Shown here one piece after another: positions 1 through 8,276 of a DNA stretch of 41,118 nt. The notes beneath the pieces are model-generated. The model was not told the DNA's origin and searched no databases. It saw nothing but the letters and a program-made list of their open reading frames with translations. The stretch is from Isosphaeraceae bacterium (GTDB taxonomy: Bacteria; Planctomycetota; Planctomycetia; Isosphaerales; Isosphaeraceae). Both the position numbers and the translations under genes were made by a program. Every line of letters begins with the position of its first letter. Positions within the stretch are counted from its first letter, which is position 1. The stretch lies in NCBI GenBank assembly GCA_031291845.1, contig JARLIH010000045.1:1-41118 (forward strand). Direction: 5' to 3'.

Positions 1-2171
1 GGGTCGGCATCGCCCGCGTCGCTGGTGACGTTACCGTTCACGACGGTCACGGGGTAAGGAGCGCCGACGACGGCGGTGACGCCAGTGGGAGTGGAGGTGA
101 ACGTCAGGTCGGCGGCGCTGACCGTCGAGAACACGACTGGCTTGTTGAAGGTCAGGACGATGCCGTTGGGGGCGACGGTCAGCGTCGCATTGTTGGTCGG
201 AATGCTGCTGGCGACGCGAAGCACGTCCGCCGCGCTGATGGCCTTGACGGCGTTCACCAGGCCATAGCCAGCCTGCTGGTTCCAGACGCCGGACGCGGAG
301 CCGTCCATGGGGGTGGTCGACGCGATCAACGCCGCGCGGATCTGGGCGGGCGTCAGCGTGGGCACCTCCTGCTTCATGAGCGCGGCGACGGCCGCGACGT
401 TCGGTGTGGCGGACGAGGTGCCGAAGAAGCTGGGAAGGTCTTGCGACAGGTTCGTGGTCGTGGCCGGCTCCCCCGGGAAGGGCGGGTTGCTCGTGTCGAT
501 GGTCCCTCCCGGCGGGAAGAACGACGTGTTCCCGCCGTCTGGGCCCGTCACCACGGGGGCCTGCACCGTGATCGGCGTGCTCAATGCGACGCCGTTGGCG
601 TTGAAAACGTACACGGCGGGGCCGAACGAGCTGAACGGCTCGGAGGCCAGGGGATTTTGCCCAAGGTACGGCTGCGGCGCCCACCAAGGCGTTGCGCCGA
701 CGCCGATCGTATTGACCGCAGTGTGGTGCCCATAGCTCGTTGGATAGGCGGTCCCCCCCGAGCTACCGAACTGCTGGGAGACGGTGAGGTCGACGTTCTC
801 GTTCAGCTCGAGGAACTCGACGTGCCCCGGGTTGGAGCCGCTGACGACCTTGATCACGGCAAAATAGTTGCCGGGAGTGGTGATGTCGACGATCTGCTCG
901 GGGTTCTGAGTCGCGACGTTGTTGGCATTTCCTTGCGCAACGATGTTGCCGCTGGCGTCCAGAATATCGATGTCGACCTCGGACGTCGGCCCGTTCGTGC
1001 TCCCCGCCGGTTCCTGGGTGAGGAACGGCTGGTCGAACTGGAAGGCGATCTCCGCCGGGTTATTGGTAGACGCCTGTGCACCCACCGTGATCGGCAGCTC
1101 GGTGGTCGTGCCCCCTCCCGGGTTGAAGTTCATGTACGTGCCCTGGCCAAGCCCGGTGATGTTGGCCGTAGTCGCACGGAAATTCGAGAGGTAGCCGTCG
1201 TTCGCCTGGTTGCCGGCCGCCCCGAAATAGGTGCTGCCCTTGCCGACGACGGTGTTGATCGCCTGCGCGATCTGGCCGTCCTGGAAGAACGGTTCGTCGC
1301 CGTAACTGACGTCGTCGGCGATGATGTTGGACCCGGCGGCCTGCAAGGCCAGGATGTCGTTCGCAAAGGCGAGGTCGCCCCCATCGGCCGTGGCGAACTG
1401 GAGTGACGCACCGGGAGCGATATCGTGGATGTTTTCCAGCATCGCACGGCCTTCGTCCGTGCTCCCCGCCGGGCCGTCCTTGATCACGTCCACGTTGTTC
1501 GGTAGGTCACCCGTCTTGACCGAGTCGGCGAGACCGCCCGCGTACTGACTCACGCTATCGGACAAGACCCCCACCGTCACCCCGGTCCCATCGACGCCGT
1601 ACTGCGTGCGCGCCTGGTCGGCAAAGAGCGAGGTCTGAGCCTCGTTGTTGGCCACGCCCTGGTAATTGGACGCGTAGGTGATCGCCTTCTGGATCCCGTG
1701 CGCCGCCAGCGTCTGCGGCATCTCCGCGACCGTGGGCAGCTCGGCGACCGGCAGCCAGCCGTCCGCCTCGCCGTAGTAAGAGCTGGACGTCGTGATCTGC
1801 ATTCCGAGGTTTTGCAGGGAGCTGACGAAAGTGTTGAAGTCTCCCCCGGACGAGTTGACGCCGACGAGGACGTCATTTCCCTGGAACTGGTAGAACGGGT
1901 AGAGCTGGGAGAGCTGCTGTGCCGTGCTGTCCCCCTGTTGGCTGCTCTCGTAGATGTGGATCAGGTCCGGACCTTCGTTGGCCATCGGGCCGTTCTGCAC
2001 ATCCGCCAAGTTGGAGTCGGTGGGGTGCCACGGCGTGTAGGTCGGTGTTGCACTGAGCAGCGTACGGTCTTCCAGATCCTCCAAGCGCGGATACCCGCGC
2101 CGGTTGACCGTGTTGAGGACGCGACGCCGGTTACGCCCTTGGTTCCGCCCGTTCCCCTTGAAGCTCGCCAT
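1..2171 (-). CDS. Secreted S8/S53-like serine protease with LEDRTLLS leader (partial, 3' end outside window)
   Basis: Probably an exported endopeptidase. The open frame starts at an ATG at 2171, behind a GGGGAG Shine-Dalgarno, and is still open at base 1. An Arg/Asn-rich leader is followed by the planctomycete motif LEDLEDRTLLSAT at residues 30-42. The protease domain has VGVLSDS near residue 200, DEGRAMLENIHDIAPGA near 240, ADDVSYGDEPFFQDG near 285 and the serine block FGTSSATPN near 583. In the DEGRAM block a Glu sits where subtilisins have the His of HGTH, which matches the S53-like (sedolisin-like) branch rather than classical subtilisin. A beta-rich insert of about 200 residues separates the Asn block (GAAGN) from the serine block. 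After residue 610 an Ig-like domain of the SbsA/Big_5 type begins (LTFNKPV). The family call is firm; the substrate is unknown. Confidence 0.88.
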   Translation of the reverse strand, partial: MASFKGNGRNQGRNRRRVLNTVNRRGYPRLEDLEDRTLLSATPTYTPWHPTDSNLADVQNGPMANEGPDLIHIYESSQQGDSTAQQLSQLYPFYQFQGNDVLVGVNSSGGDFNTFVSSLQNLGMQITTSSSYYGEADGWLPVAELPTVAEMPQTLAAHGIQKAITYASNYQGVANNEAQTSLFADQARTQYGVDGTGVTVGVLSDSVSQYAGGLADSVKTGDLPNNVDVIKDGPAGSTDEGRAMLENIHDIAPGASLQFATADGGDLAFANDILALQAAGSNIIADDVSYGDEPFFQDGQIAQAINTVVGKGSTYFGAAGNQANDGYLSNFRATTANITGLGQGTYMNFNPGGGTTTELPITVGAQASTNNPAEIAFQFDQPFLTQEPAGSTNGPTSEVDIDILDASGNIVAQGNANNVATQNPEQIVDITTPGNYFAVIKVVSGSNPGHVEFLELNENVDLTVSQQFGSSGGTAYPTSYGHHTAVNTIGVGATPWWAPQPYLGQNPLASEPFSSFGPAVYVFNANGVALSTPITVQAPVVTGPDGGNTSFFPPGGTIDTSNPPFPGEPATTTNLSQDLPSFFGTSSATPNVAAVAALMKQEVPTLTPAQIRAALIASTTPMDGSASGVWNQQAGYGLVNAVKAISAADVLRVASSIPTNNATLTVAPNGIVLTFNKPVVFSTVSAADLTFTSTPTGVTAVVGAPYPVTVVNGNVTSDAGDAD

Positions 2172-2534
2172 CGACAGGCTCCCCGCTTATGCTTTGGAGT
2201 CTCTGCCCCGCTGTCCCGGCACAACGGCCGCGCCACGCGAGACAAGAGTGAAGGCCCTGATGATCCAGGTGATCCGCTCGTGATTCGACAGTCGCCGCGC
2301 CCGGGACTCGCCCTGAAAAAACGAGCCCGGCAATCCGTCCCGGCGTTGCTTGCCTCACTCCAAGGCCGCCCCGTCATTCTCAAAACCAGTCGTCGGCAAT
2401 GCCAGCCCACCCAGTAACGACAGCCGGAAACGGTCGCCGTTCTGCGCCCTGACGATCCCTCACCGTCATGGCACACTTCCCCCCACGTTCCCGATCGGGG
2501 ACCGCAGGAAAAGAGAGCTCACCGACAAGCTAAC

Positions 2535-2554
2535 TGACTGCGTGCATGCAGTCA
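2535..2554. repeat. Near-perfect 20-bp palindrome
   Basis: The sequence TGACTGCGTGCATGCAGTCA is self-complementary except at one symmetric position pair. It lies about 365 bases upstream of the protease start at 2171. The symmetry suits a dimeric DNA-binding protein, but no promoter elements are recognisable around it, so an operator role is only a guess. Confidence 0.35.
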
Positions 2555-2691
2555 ATCATTGTCGCATGGGGCTGGTCCGTCAAGTGCGTTCTTGGAGAAT
2601 TCGTCGAGGTGCGGGTTCGGAGGGGTTGTGCGGGCGAATTCTGCGCGTTCGTGCGTGGCGTTATTAAGACAAATCACTAGCAGTGTGGCCT

Positions 2692-2727
2692 CTGCCCCCA
2701 CGAAGTCAAACGTGACCGTGGGGGCAG
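2692..2727. terminator. Long GC-rich hairpin downstream of the LEDRALLS gene
   Basis: Left arm CTGCCCCCACG (2692-2702) pairs perfectly with CGTGGGGGCAG (2717-2727). Inside, GTCA (2705-2708) pairs with TGAC (2713-2716) around a four-base loop, giving 15 bp with a two-base bulge. It sits about 120 bases past the stop of the minus-strand gene ending at 2846. No T tract follows on either strand, so it may be a 3'-end-stabilising structure rather than an intrinsic terminator. Confidence 0.4.
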
Positions 2728-2845
2728 TCCAAATTTCAGCGAGCCGCAACTCGACTCCGGCCGGACCGAAGATGCAGGGCCGTAACGTTCGAGAACGCGG
2801 GATCGAACGCAACTCCGTTGCTCGGGCCGCGGTGGCTCAACCTCA

Positions 2846-3253
2846 TCAAAAGAGGATCATGCCACCGTCCCGGATGCCCGGGAACTTGTCAGGCAGGTTG
2901 GGCCCGAACTGGCCCGGAGCGAGCGGCGTGATTGTCGTCGGGCTGCTCGGCGCGTCTGCCGCGGGGGTCGCCGCGGGTGACTGCGCTGGGCCGACCGCCG
3001 CGGCCGGCACCACGACCGTGGTCGCGGGAACGCTCGCCTGCGTGGTCTGCACCGTGACGTGCATCGTGGACACCGCATGCACGCGGGCTCGGTGCACGAG
3101 CGCCGCATGAGCGTGCAAGGAAGCATGTCCGTGAAACGTCGAAAGTAGTGCACGGTCCTCCAGCAGCGCCACCTCAGGCGCGCGGCCTTGCCGTAGCGTT
3201 CGGCTCCGGGATGTCGGGCGCGGCCACAGTCTCGAAAGAACGTCGGAAAACAT
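2846..3253 (-). CDS. Small planctomycete extracellular-motif protein, function unknown
   Basis: A 135-residue protein. The ATG at 3253 follows AAGGAGTAACCCCCG, a strong Shine-Dalgarno. The basic N-terminus (residues 1-25) leads into VALLEDRALLSTF at 28-40, the planctomycete extracellular signature also found in the protease and the giant protein of this window. The rest is low-complexity: a His/Ala-rich stretch (about 42-55, HGHASLHAHAALVH), an Ala/Val/Pro/Thr-rich stretch (about 65-105), and a short ordered-looking tail ending GPNLPDKFPGIRDGGMILF. There is no enzyme motif. Similar tails (LPDKFPG-like) may be a planctomycete family feature, but I cannot verify that. The signature and the Shine-Dalgarno make it very likely real; its role is unknown. 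Confidence 0.72.
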   Translation of the reverse strand: MFSDVLSRLWPRPTSRSRTLRQGRAPEVALLEDRALLSTFHGHASLHAHAALVHRARVHAVSTMHVTVQTTQASVPATTVVVPAAAVGPAQSPAATPAADAPSSPTTITPLAPGQFGPNLPDKFPGIRDGGMILF

Positions 3254-3648
3254 CGGGGGTTACTCCTTGGTGTGGGCTATGATCGGCGATCTTTCAGAAG
3301 CTCATGGGAATAAGCGTTACTGCAATGCGCATGCCAAGACGACGAGAGGGTGCCGGAGCCCGTCTCGAGCAACGGTCCGATTGCACCGGGAGCGGCGATG
3401 GGAGAAGGGAGGGGAAACCCGAGGGAGGGCAACTCCACTATCACTGCGTTGCCGTGCGAGAGCGGAGCCGCGGGGCGACGTGCGCCCGGTCCGTCGGTCT
3501 TCCCTTTCGTGTGGCGATTCGTTTACAACACTCTTTTCCATCACAGCACGCGTTGGGCGGTGCTCGAAGGTCCGGGTGATTCGCAGCCGGCCCAAGCGAC
3601 GAAGAACGTCGGAGCCCAGGGCCCGAAGCGATTGCGAAGGAATGCGCG
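3254..3648. other. Divergent intergenic region
   Basis: This stretch separates the minus-strand LEDRALLS gene from the plus-strand methyltransferase and must hold both promoters. Open frames here on either strand have arginine-rich compositions typical of frame shadows in GC-rich DNA. I see no convincing -35/-10 pair, repeat or RNA gene. Confidence 0.5.
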
Positions 3649-5139
3649 ATGCTCGAATCGGTCCGTCAGCGCTACGAAGCCTTTCCCGAGCCGTCCCCGG
3701 CGGTCGTGCCGATCGGTCCGGGCCAGCTCGACCGCCTCGACGACAACCTCCATTTCGGCTGGTCCTGGTCGCGCCACGTTTATTGTTATCGCCGTACCGA
3801 GGGCCTACGTGTCCTGGACGCGGGGTGCGGCACCGGACTGACGACCTTGGGGCTCGCGCGGCTGAACCCGGGCTCACACGTCCTGGGCGTTGATGCAACG
3901 CCACGGGCGCTTGAGCTCGCGCGCAGTCGGGCCGCCGCGTCCGCGCCGGCCGAGGTTGAGTTTCGGGCTCACGACCTCGACGACCCGCTTCCCGCCGCGT
4001 GGGGCCCGTTTGACTTCATCGTCTGCCGAGGAGTCCTCGCCGAGAGCGGCGACCCCACGCGCGTGCTCAAGAACCTCGCGACGGTGCTCGACCATCGCGG
4101 GTTGTTGCACGTGACCCTCCCGGCTCAGGTCGGCCATGTCCCGGTCCGCCAGATGAGGCAGGCCGTCCTGACGATCGCCCCACCGGGCTCCTCGCTCGAG
4201 CAGAAAGCGGAGCTTGGGCTCGAGCTGTTCCGCGTGCTGCGCCCCGATCACCCCATTCGGCGCTACGAGGAAGCCTACAGCGGCAAAGCCGTCCCGAGCG
4301 TCGCGCGCTTCGTCACCGGCTATCTGAACGAGGACGAGCGCGACTGGAGTTTGCCTCAGGCGATTGCGCTGTTGGAATCCGCCGGTTTTCGGTTCCTGTT
4401 CGCGGCGACGCGCGCGCCCTGGCGGGCCGACCGCGCGCTCGCGGGAGGAGCGGTTCCGGCAACGCTGAAAGCCCGCGTTGACGGGCTCGGCCCCCGGGGA
4501 CTGGCGTGCCTCGTCGATGCCCTCGACCCACTGCTGCACGCCGACGAATACCGCGTCTACGCGTGTCTTGCCGAGTACGAGCCCCAGGTCCCGGCATGGA
4601 CCGAGGAGTCCCGCTCCGAGCCCGCGGCCGTCGGGCGACTCATTCCGCACCGCACCCACCTCGCCGAGCCCGTGACCCCGCAGGCTCCGAGCCCGCAAGC
4701 GAAGGTCGCCTATCGCGTCGTCACCGGCGCAGTCGGCGAGGTGGCCCAACTTTCCCACCTGATGGTCGCTCACATCGACGACGCCCGCTCTTGCGAGCAA
4801 ATCGACGCCCTTGTCGCCGAGGCGACGGGCGTCACGGAGTCGCCCGAAGAACGGCAGAAACGCTGGCTGGAACTCGCTGGAACCGGCTTCGTTTTGTTCG
4901 AGCCTCCCGACCGGCGACAGTACGTGGACTGTGTCCATCTCGGACCGGTTCTCGACCGTCTCGATTGCGCCTGTCCCCGCCGGTGGGTCCACGCATGCGA
5001 GATCCACCGGCATTGCACGTTGGCCGCCGTCCCGCCCCAGGACGAGAAGCACGTCGCGCTGGCTCAGGCGCTCACACGCCTCGGGACAGCGCGAGCGGCC
5101 GCCTGCGCCGCGTGCCCCGACTATGCCCCCGAGGAATAA
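3649..5139 (+). CDS. Class I SAM-dependent methyltransferase with Cys/His-rich C-terminal tail
   Basis: A 496-residue soluble protein. Residues about 53-85 carry the SAM-binding motif I (VLDAGCGTGLTTLGLA) and the acidic motif II (VLGVDAT). FDFIVCRGVLAES near 125 and GLLHVTLPAQVGHVPV near 155 match motifs IV-V of the methyltransferase 11/25 type and resemble the large class of cyanobacterial and planctomycete methyltransferases with an adjacent helical region. Residues about 360-420 look like a small helical domain. The tail holds C440, C442, C450, H453, H455, C456, C486 and C489 (CAC-x7-C-x2-HxHC ... CAAC), a plausible zinc or Fe-S site. The ATG at 3649 has a GAAGGA element upstream. It is convergent with the HAD gene across an inverted repeat. 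The acceptor substrate is not deducible. Confidence 0.85.
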   Translation: MLESVRQRYEAFPEPSPAVVPIGPGQLDRLDDNLHFGWSWSRHVYCYRRTEGLRVLDAGCGTGLTTLGLARLNPGSHVLGVDATPRALELARSRAAASAPAEVEFRAHDLDDPLPAAWGPFDFIVCRGVLAESGDPTRVLKNLATVLDHRGLLHVTLPAQVGHVPVRQMRQAVLTIAPPGSSLEQKAELGLELFRVLRPDHPIRRYEEAYSGKAVPSVARFVTGYLNEDERDWSLPQAIALLESAGFRFLFAATRAPWRADRALAGGAVPATLKARVDGLGPRGLACLVDALDPLLHADEYRVYACLAEYEPQVPAWTEESRSEPAAVGRLIPHRTHLAEPVTPQAPSPQAKVAYRVVTGAVGEVAQLSHLMVAHIDDARSCEQIDALVAEATGVTESPEERQKRWLELAGTGFVLFEPPDRRQYVDCVHLGPVLDRLDCACPRRWVHACEIHRHCTLAAVPPQDEKHVALAQALTRLGTARAAACAACPDYAPEE

Positions 5140-5163
5140 CGGCGAGCGGCTCACCGTTCTCTA

Positions 5164-5246
5164 TTCCTCTCCGTAGGGCGCATGAAATGCACCGTCTTCT
5201 CGACACGAGCGCCGGTGGTGCGTTTTACGCACCCTACGAAGAGGAA
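5164..5246. repeat. Inverted pair of palindromic GTAGGG-type elements between convergent genes
   Basis: Arm 5164-5193 and arm 5217-5246 are inverted copies of a 30-base element. Over the 27 compared positions they differ at five, all transitions. Each copy is itself a small palindrome (for example GGTGCG-TTTTA-CGCACC in the second). The spacer is 23 bases. It sits exactly between the stops of the convergent methyltransferase and HAD genes, so it could end transcription from both sides. The architecture also resembles paired REP-like elements. Confidence 0.65.
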
Positions 5247-5265
5247 CAGACGATGGAGGACCGCT

Positions 5266-5904
5266 CTAAGGCGCAGGCGATTCCGGTATGTCCACACCGA
5301 GTGCGCGCAGCTCGGGCACCAGCGATGAAACGTCTCGGTACTGAATGCCGCGCAGGCCGGCCGCGACGGCGCCGGCGACGTTCTCGGCAAGGTCGTCGAT
5401 GAAGACGCAACCGGCCGGCGAGCAACCCGCCGCCGCTGCGCAGGCATGATAGAAGTCGGCCGAGGGCTTGCTATGACCGACTTCGTACGAGAGAACGAGC
5501 CGATCGAAGTGGGAGAGGGTCTCCGCAAACTGCTGACGAAACTGGGCCGCGTGGAGGTCGTTCGTGTTCGAGCCGAGCACCAACGTGTAGCCGCCCCTCT
5601 TCAAGAGCCCGATCAGGCGGGCGACCGGCTCATTGAGCCAGAAGATATCGGACCAGCTCGCCGCGAAGTCCTCGTAGGAGATCTCCAGGCCGATTAACGA
5701 ACACACGGCCTGTGCGAATTGGCGCGACGAGAGCGCTCCTCGCTCGTAGCGCTGGACGATGTCCGAAAATCCCAGGTCCCGCAGTCGCTCCAGGAAGGCA
5801 TCCCCCGTGATCCCGAGTCGCTGCCCGTAACGTTCGCAGGCGCGGCGGTAGTCAAAGTGAGCGACGACGTTGCCGAAATCAAAGATGATTGCGGGCCGCT
5901 GCAT
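5266..5904 (-). CDS. HAD-superfamily hydrolase, YihX-like (subfamily IA) phosphatase
   Basis: A 212-residue cytosolic protein, normal length for YihX-type sugar-phosphate phosphatases. Motif I is IIFDFGNVV with the nucleophile Asp9. As in YihX, the usual second Asp is replaced (D-x-G-N). Motif II is LGSNTND (Ser112), motif III the Lys in HSKPSADF (Lys146), and motif IV FIDDLAEN (Asp170/171). The helical cap lies between motifs I and II. I chose the ATG at 5904, which has GAGG seven bases upstream, over the in-frame TTG directly before it. It begins 16 bases after the stop of the DUF1559 gene on the same strand, so the two are probably cotranscribed. The natural substrate is unknown; glucose-1-phosphate is the known YihX substrate. 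Confidence 0.9.
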   Translation of the reverse strand: MQRPAIIFDFGNVVAHFDYRRACERYGQRLGITGDAFLERLRDLGFSDIVQRYERGALSSRQFAQAVCSLIGLEISYEDFAASWSDIFWLNEPVARLIGLLKRGGYTLVLGSNTNDLHAAQFRQQFAETLSHFDRLVLSYEVGHSKPSADFYHACAAAAGCSPAGCVFIDDLAENVAGAVAAGLRGIQYRDVSSLVPELRALGVDIPESPAP

Positions 5905-5920
5905 CAAAGTACCTCGTTGT

Positions 5921-6844
5921 TCAAGGGGAGGACTTGGGCGCCGCGGCAGGCAGGTCGCCCAGCTTCGCCCACTCGCGCCAGATCTTCGAATCGATACGGG
6001 GAGTGAAGGTGCGCACGCTCAGGTCAGCGAAGAGGACGTTGACCCCCTCCGCGTGGCTGCTGGAAGCGCCCATCAGCGCCGTCTTCCCGTCATCGGCAAC
6101 ACATGAGGTGGGGGCGTTGGGAAGGACGGCGTGGTTGTACAGCGTCGACCGCCAGTCAGCGCGGGTCCAGCTCGAACCGGCATCGCCCCGCCAGGTGGCT
6201 GAAGGCGCGTCGTTACATGCCGGGCCGGCAACGGGACTGCCGACGAGCGCGTAGTTCCAGGGGGTGCGTTCGGCCGGGCGGCCGTCGCCGACGAGCCGTT
6301 CTGAAAAGAGCGCGGTGTAGCCGGTACCGTCGGCGGCTTCGATGTCCGAGAACCGGGTCTGCCGCCCGGGTGCGAAGGCACCGTTGCGGCCGTCGGACTC
6401 GTCGCCGGTCGCCGCGCGGTAACTGATCGCAGCAGGGTGTATGCCCCCCAGGGCATTTCGGTCGCTCAAGCACACGAACCCGGGGACCGTACGTTCGGAG
6501 AGCTCCCGGCTCGTCCCCCGCCGTTCCCGCGGCGTATCGAGATCGAGCGCACGAAAGTCAGCGACGGAAAGCTCGACGAGCAAACTACCCAGTGGTCCGC
6601 GCTCGCCGAGCTTGACCGCGGGCAGAGTCCCGCGTGCCGGGTCATAGAGTGCGACGGCCTTGCCGATCTGCATCAGATTCTGGCGGCACCCCGCAAGCCG
6701 CGCGGATTCGCGCTGTCGCGGCAGGAACATCGCCAAGAGAAACACCGTCGCGAGCGCGAGCGCCATCACCACGATGACTTCGGCCGCCGTCACTCCTCGG
6801 CGCGGTCGCGAGCGCAGTCCCGACCGATCATATTTCGTTTGCAA
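5921..6844 (-). CDS. DUF1559 (SBP_bac_10) pseudopilin-like protein, probable TTG start
   Basis: A 307-residue protein anchored by a type IV pilin-like N-terminus. After RPRRG the sequence VTAAEVIVVMALALATVFL gives a prepilin-peptidase site (Gly17/Val18, Glu at +5) and one hydrophobic helix. ARLAGCRQNLMQIGKAVALYD follows, the usual DUF1559 linker. The C-terminal block GVNVLFADLSVRTF near residue 280 is the family's closing motif. The frame is open far upstream to 7261, but those extra 139 residues are basic, low-quality sequence ahead of the pilin motif. A TTG at 6844 preceded by AGGGGGG at proper spacing is the better start. DUF1559 families are very expanded in planctomycetes; their role is still unclear. 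It is likely cotranscribed with the HAD gene. Confidence 0.82.
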   Translation of the reverse strand: MQTKYDRSGLRSRPRRGVTAAEVIVVMALALATVFLLAMFLPRQRESARLAGCRQNLMQIGKAVALYDPARGTLPAVKLGERGPLGSLLVELSVADFRALDLDTPRERRGTSRELSERTVPGFVCLSDRNALGGIHPAAISYRAATGDESDGRNGAFAPGRQTRFSDIEAADGTGYTALFSERLVGDGRPAERTPWNYALVGSPVAGPACNDAPSATWRGDAGSSWTRADWRSTLYNHAVLPNAPTSCVADDGKTALMGASSSHAEGVNVLFADLSVRTFTPRIDSKIWREWAKLGDLPAAAPKSSP

Positions 6845-7313
6845 ACGCGGTCCCCCCCTGGCACGCTGGCACGTCCTCGCACGTCCTGACCCGTATTGTC
6901 GATAGACCGCGACCGGGCTGCAACCGCGAACCGCCTGCGACCGCCTGCCGGCGCAGCGCTCGACGCTGTTGTTCGCATCTGTCGCCTTTGACTTGCGCGA
7001 CCCGAGCCGAAACGGACGAAGGTGGGCCCGACCCGGCTCCAACTCTGTTCCGCAGGAGATCGAATTCAAAGACATCTGGATCGCGATGTTCCCCAACGCG
7101 GATCGACTCGTCACCGCGAAGCGCGAGACTTCTCGCCGGTCTCCTCCGTGACTGGCGGCTTCGGCTCCAACCGCCACGTGGGAACAGCGTGAGATGCCTA
7201 CCCACGTCCTCGTGGGCATGCGCACCACGACGTAGGCACGGCACCCGGGCCTCGGTTTCACGTGCGAAGTGTCGAGAGAGGTCGGCGAGGAGCGTCGAAA
7301 AGGCCGGCCGCGG
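6845..7313. other. Upstream region of the DUF1559 gene
   Basis: No convincing gene was seen. The DUF1559 frame stays open through this stretch but with arginine-rich, shadow-like composition. A short hairpin CCCACG-TCCT-CGTGGG lies at 7201-7216 and overlaps a competing 7-bp pairing of TGCCTAC (7194-7200) with GTAGGCA further downstream. I do not assign it a function. Confidence 0.45.
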
Positions 7314-8276
7314 TCACTCCTCCATCACCACGGGGTTCTCGAGCGTGCCGATGCCGCTGATCGTCGCGCGAACGAGATCGCCGGGTTTGAGGTATGTGCC
7401 GGTCGACGAGCCGACACCCGCGGGTGTGCCAGTCGAGATCACGTCGCCGGGCTCCAGGGTGACGAACTGCGAAATGAACGAGATGATCGCCGCCACGGGG
7501 AACACCATCTGGGCGGTGCTGGCCCTTTGCTTGACCTCGTCGTTCACGGTCAGCTCGAGCTCCAGGTCCTGCGGGTCAGGCACGTCGGCGGCGGACAGCA
7601 GGCACGGCCCGATCGGGCAGAACGAGTCGTGCCACTTGCCGTGCAGCCAGTCAAAGAACCGGTCCCGCTCGCGCGGCTTGCGTTGGGCGTTCGGCGTAAA
7701 CCGCCGGTCGCTGATGTCGTTGACGATCGTGTAGCCCGCCACGTAGTTGAGCGCGTCGCTCTCAGGCACGTCCCGGCAGCGCCGACCGATCACGACGCCA
7801 AGCTCGCACTCCCAATCCACATGGTCGGGCGACACACGGGGGATGACGATCGGGGCACCGGGGTGGGTGAGGGTCGTGGACGGGGGTTTCATGAAGACGT
7901 ACGGGAAGGTCTCCTCGCGTTCGGCCGCGACGCCCCCTCGCTCGGCGACATGGGCCGCGTAGTTACCGGCCAGCAGCAGCACCTTGTTCGGTTGCGCGAT
8001 CGGGACGAGTAGCGTCACCTCTTCGATGGGGACCGCCAGCTCGTCGCGCGAGACGACGTCCAGCTCGTCGACCCATCCTGCCAGGTCGCGCATCGTCGCG
8101 CACGACGGCCCGTCGGGAGGCAAAAGGTCAAGCAGAGTCTCCGCCGAAGGGAGAAACAGCTCGATATCGACCTCGGCACAGTAGGCATCGGCTGCTTGAT
8201 GAATCGGCACGATGTAATCTTCATAAAATAATCCATTCAATACGATGTCGTCCATGGCAAAGCGGCATACACGCAT
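7314..8276 (-). CDS. Fumarylacetoacetate hydrolase (FAH) family protein
   Basis: A 320-residue cytosolic enzyme of the FAH superfamily, which hydrolyses or isomerises beta-diketone-like acids. An N-terminal domain of about 90 residues precedes the FAH catalytic fold. The metal ligands are visible: E156 and E158 in DWECELGVVIG, and D187 in GYTIVNDISDR. The conserved closing block is LEPGDVISTGTPAGVG near residue 285. The start is the ATG at 8276, with GGGAG eight bases upstream; an in-frame GTG at 8285 overlaps that Shine-Dalgarno and is unlikely. Family members include acylpyruvases, 2-hydroxyhepta-2,4-diene-1,7-dioate isomerases and ureidoglycolate lyases. Nothing nearby selects among them. 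Confidence 0.88.
   Translation of the reverse strand: MRVCRFAMDDIVLNGLFYEDYIVPIHQAADAYCAEVDIELFLPSAETLLDLLPPDGPSCATMRDLAGWVDELDVVSRDELAVPIEEVTLLVPIAQPNKVLLLAGNYAAHVAERGGVAAEREETFPYVFMKPPSTTLTHPGAPIVIPRVSPDHVDWECELGVVIGRRCRDVPESDALNYVAGYTIVNDISDRRFTPNAQRKPRERDRFFDWLHGKWHDSFCPIGPCLLSAADVPDPQDLELELTVNDEVKQRASTAQMVFPVAAIISFISQFVTLEPGDVISTGTPAGVGSSTGTYLKPGDLVRATISGIGTLENPVVMEE

Larger units (their letters stand above)
2172..2845. other. Intergenic region between two LEDR-motif genes
   Basis: There is no convincing gene here. It is the upstream region of the protease (minus strand) and lies downstream of the small LEDRALLS protein. It holds a near-perfect 20-bp palindrome (2535-2554) and a strong hairpin (2692-2727), listed separately. 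A minus-strand 86-codon open frame at 2552-2812 covers both but has no recognisable domain or good start, so I do not call it. Confidence 0.6.

Noticed and set aside
2552..2812. An 86-codon minus-strand frame in the 2172-2845 gap
   Set aside because: No recognisable domain and no good Shine-Dalgarno. It overlaps the hairpin and palindrome, which explain the structure better.
3874..5154. A 426-codon minus-strand frame over the methyltransferase
   Set aside because: Antisense shadow; the plus-strand methyltransferase motifs are decisive.
6845..7261. Extension of the DUF1559 protein to an upstream start at 7261
   Set aside because: The extra residues lie before the prepilin motif, are Arg-rich and lack family resemblance, and the TTG at 6844 has a strong Shine-Dalgarno.
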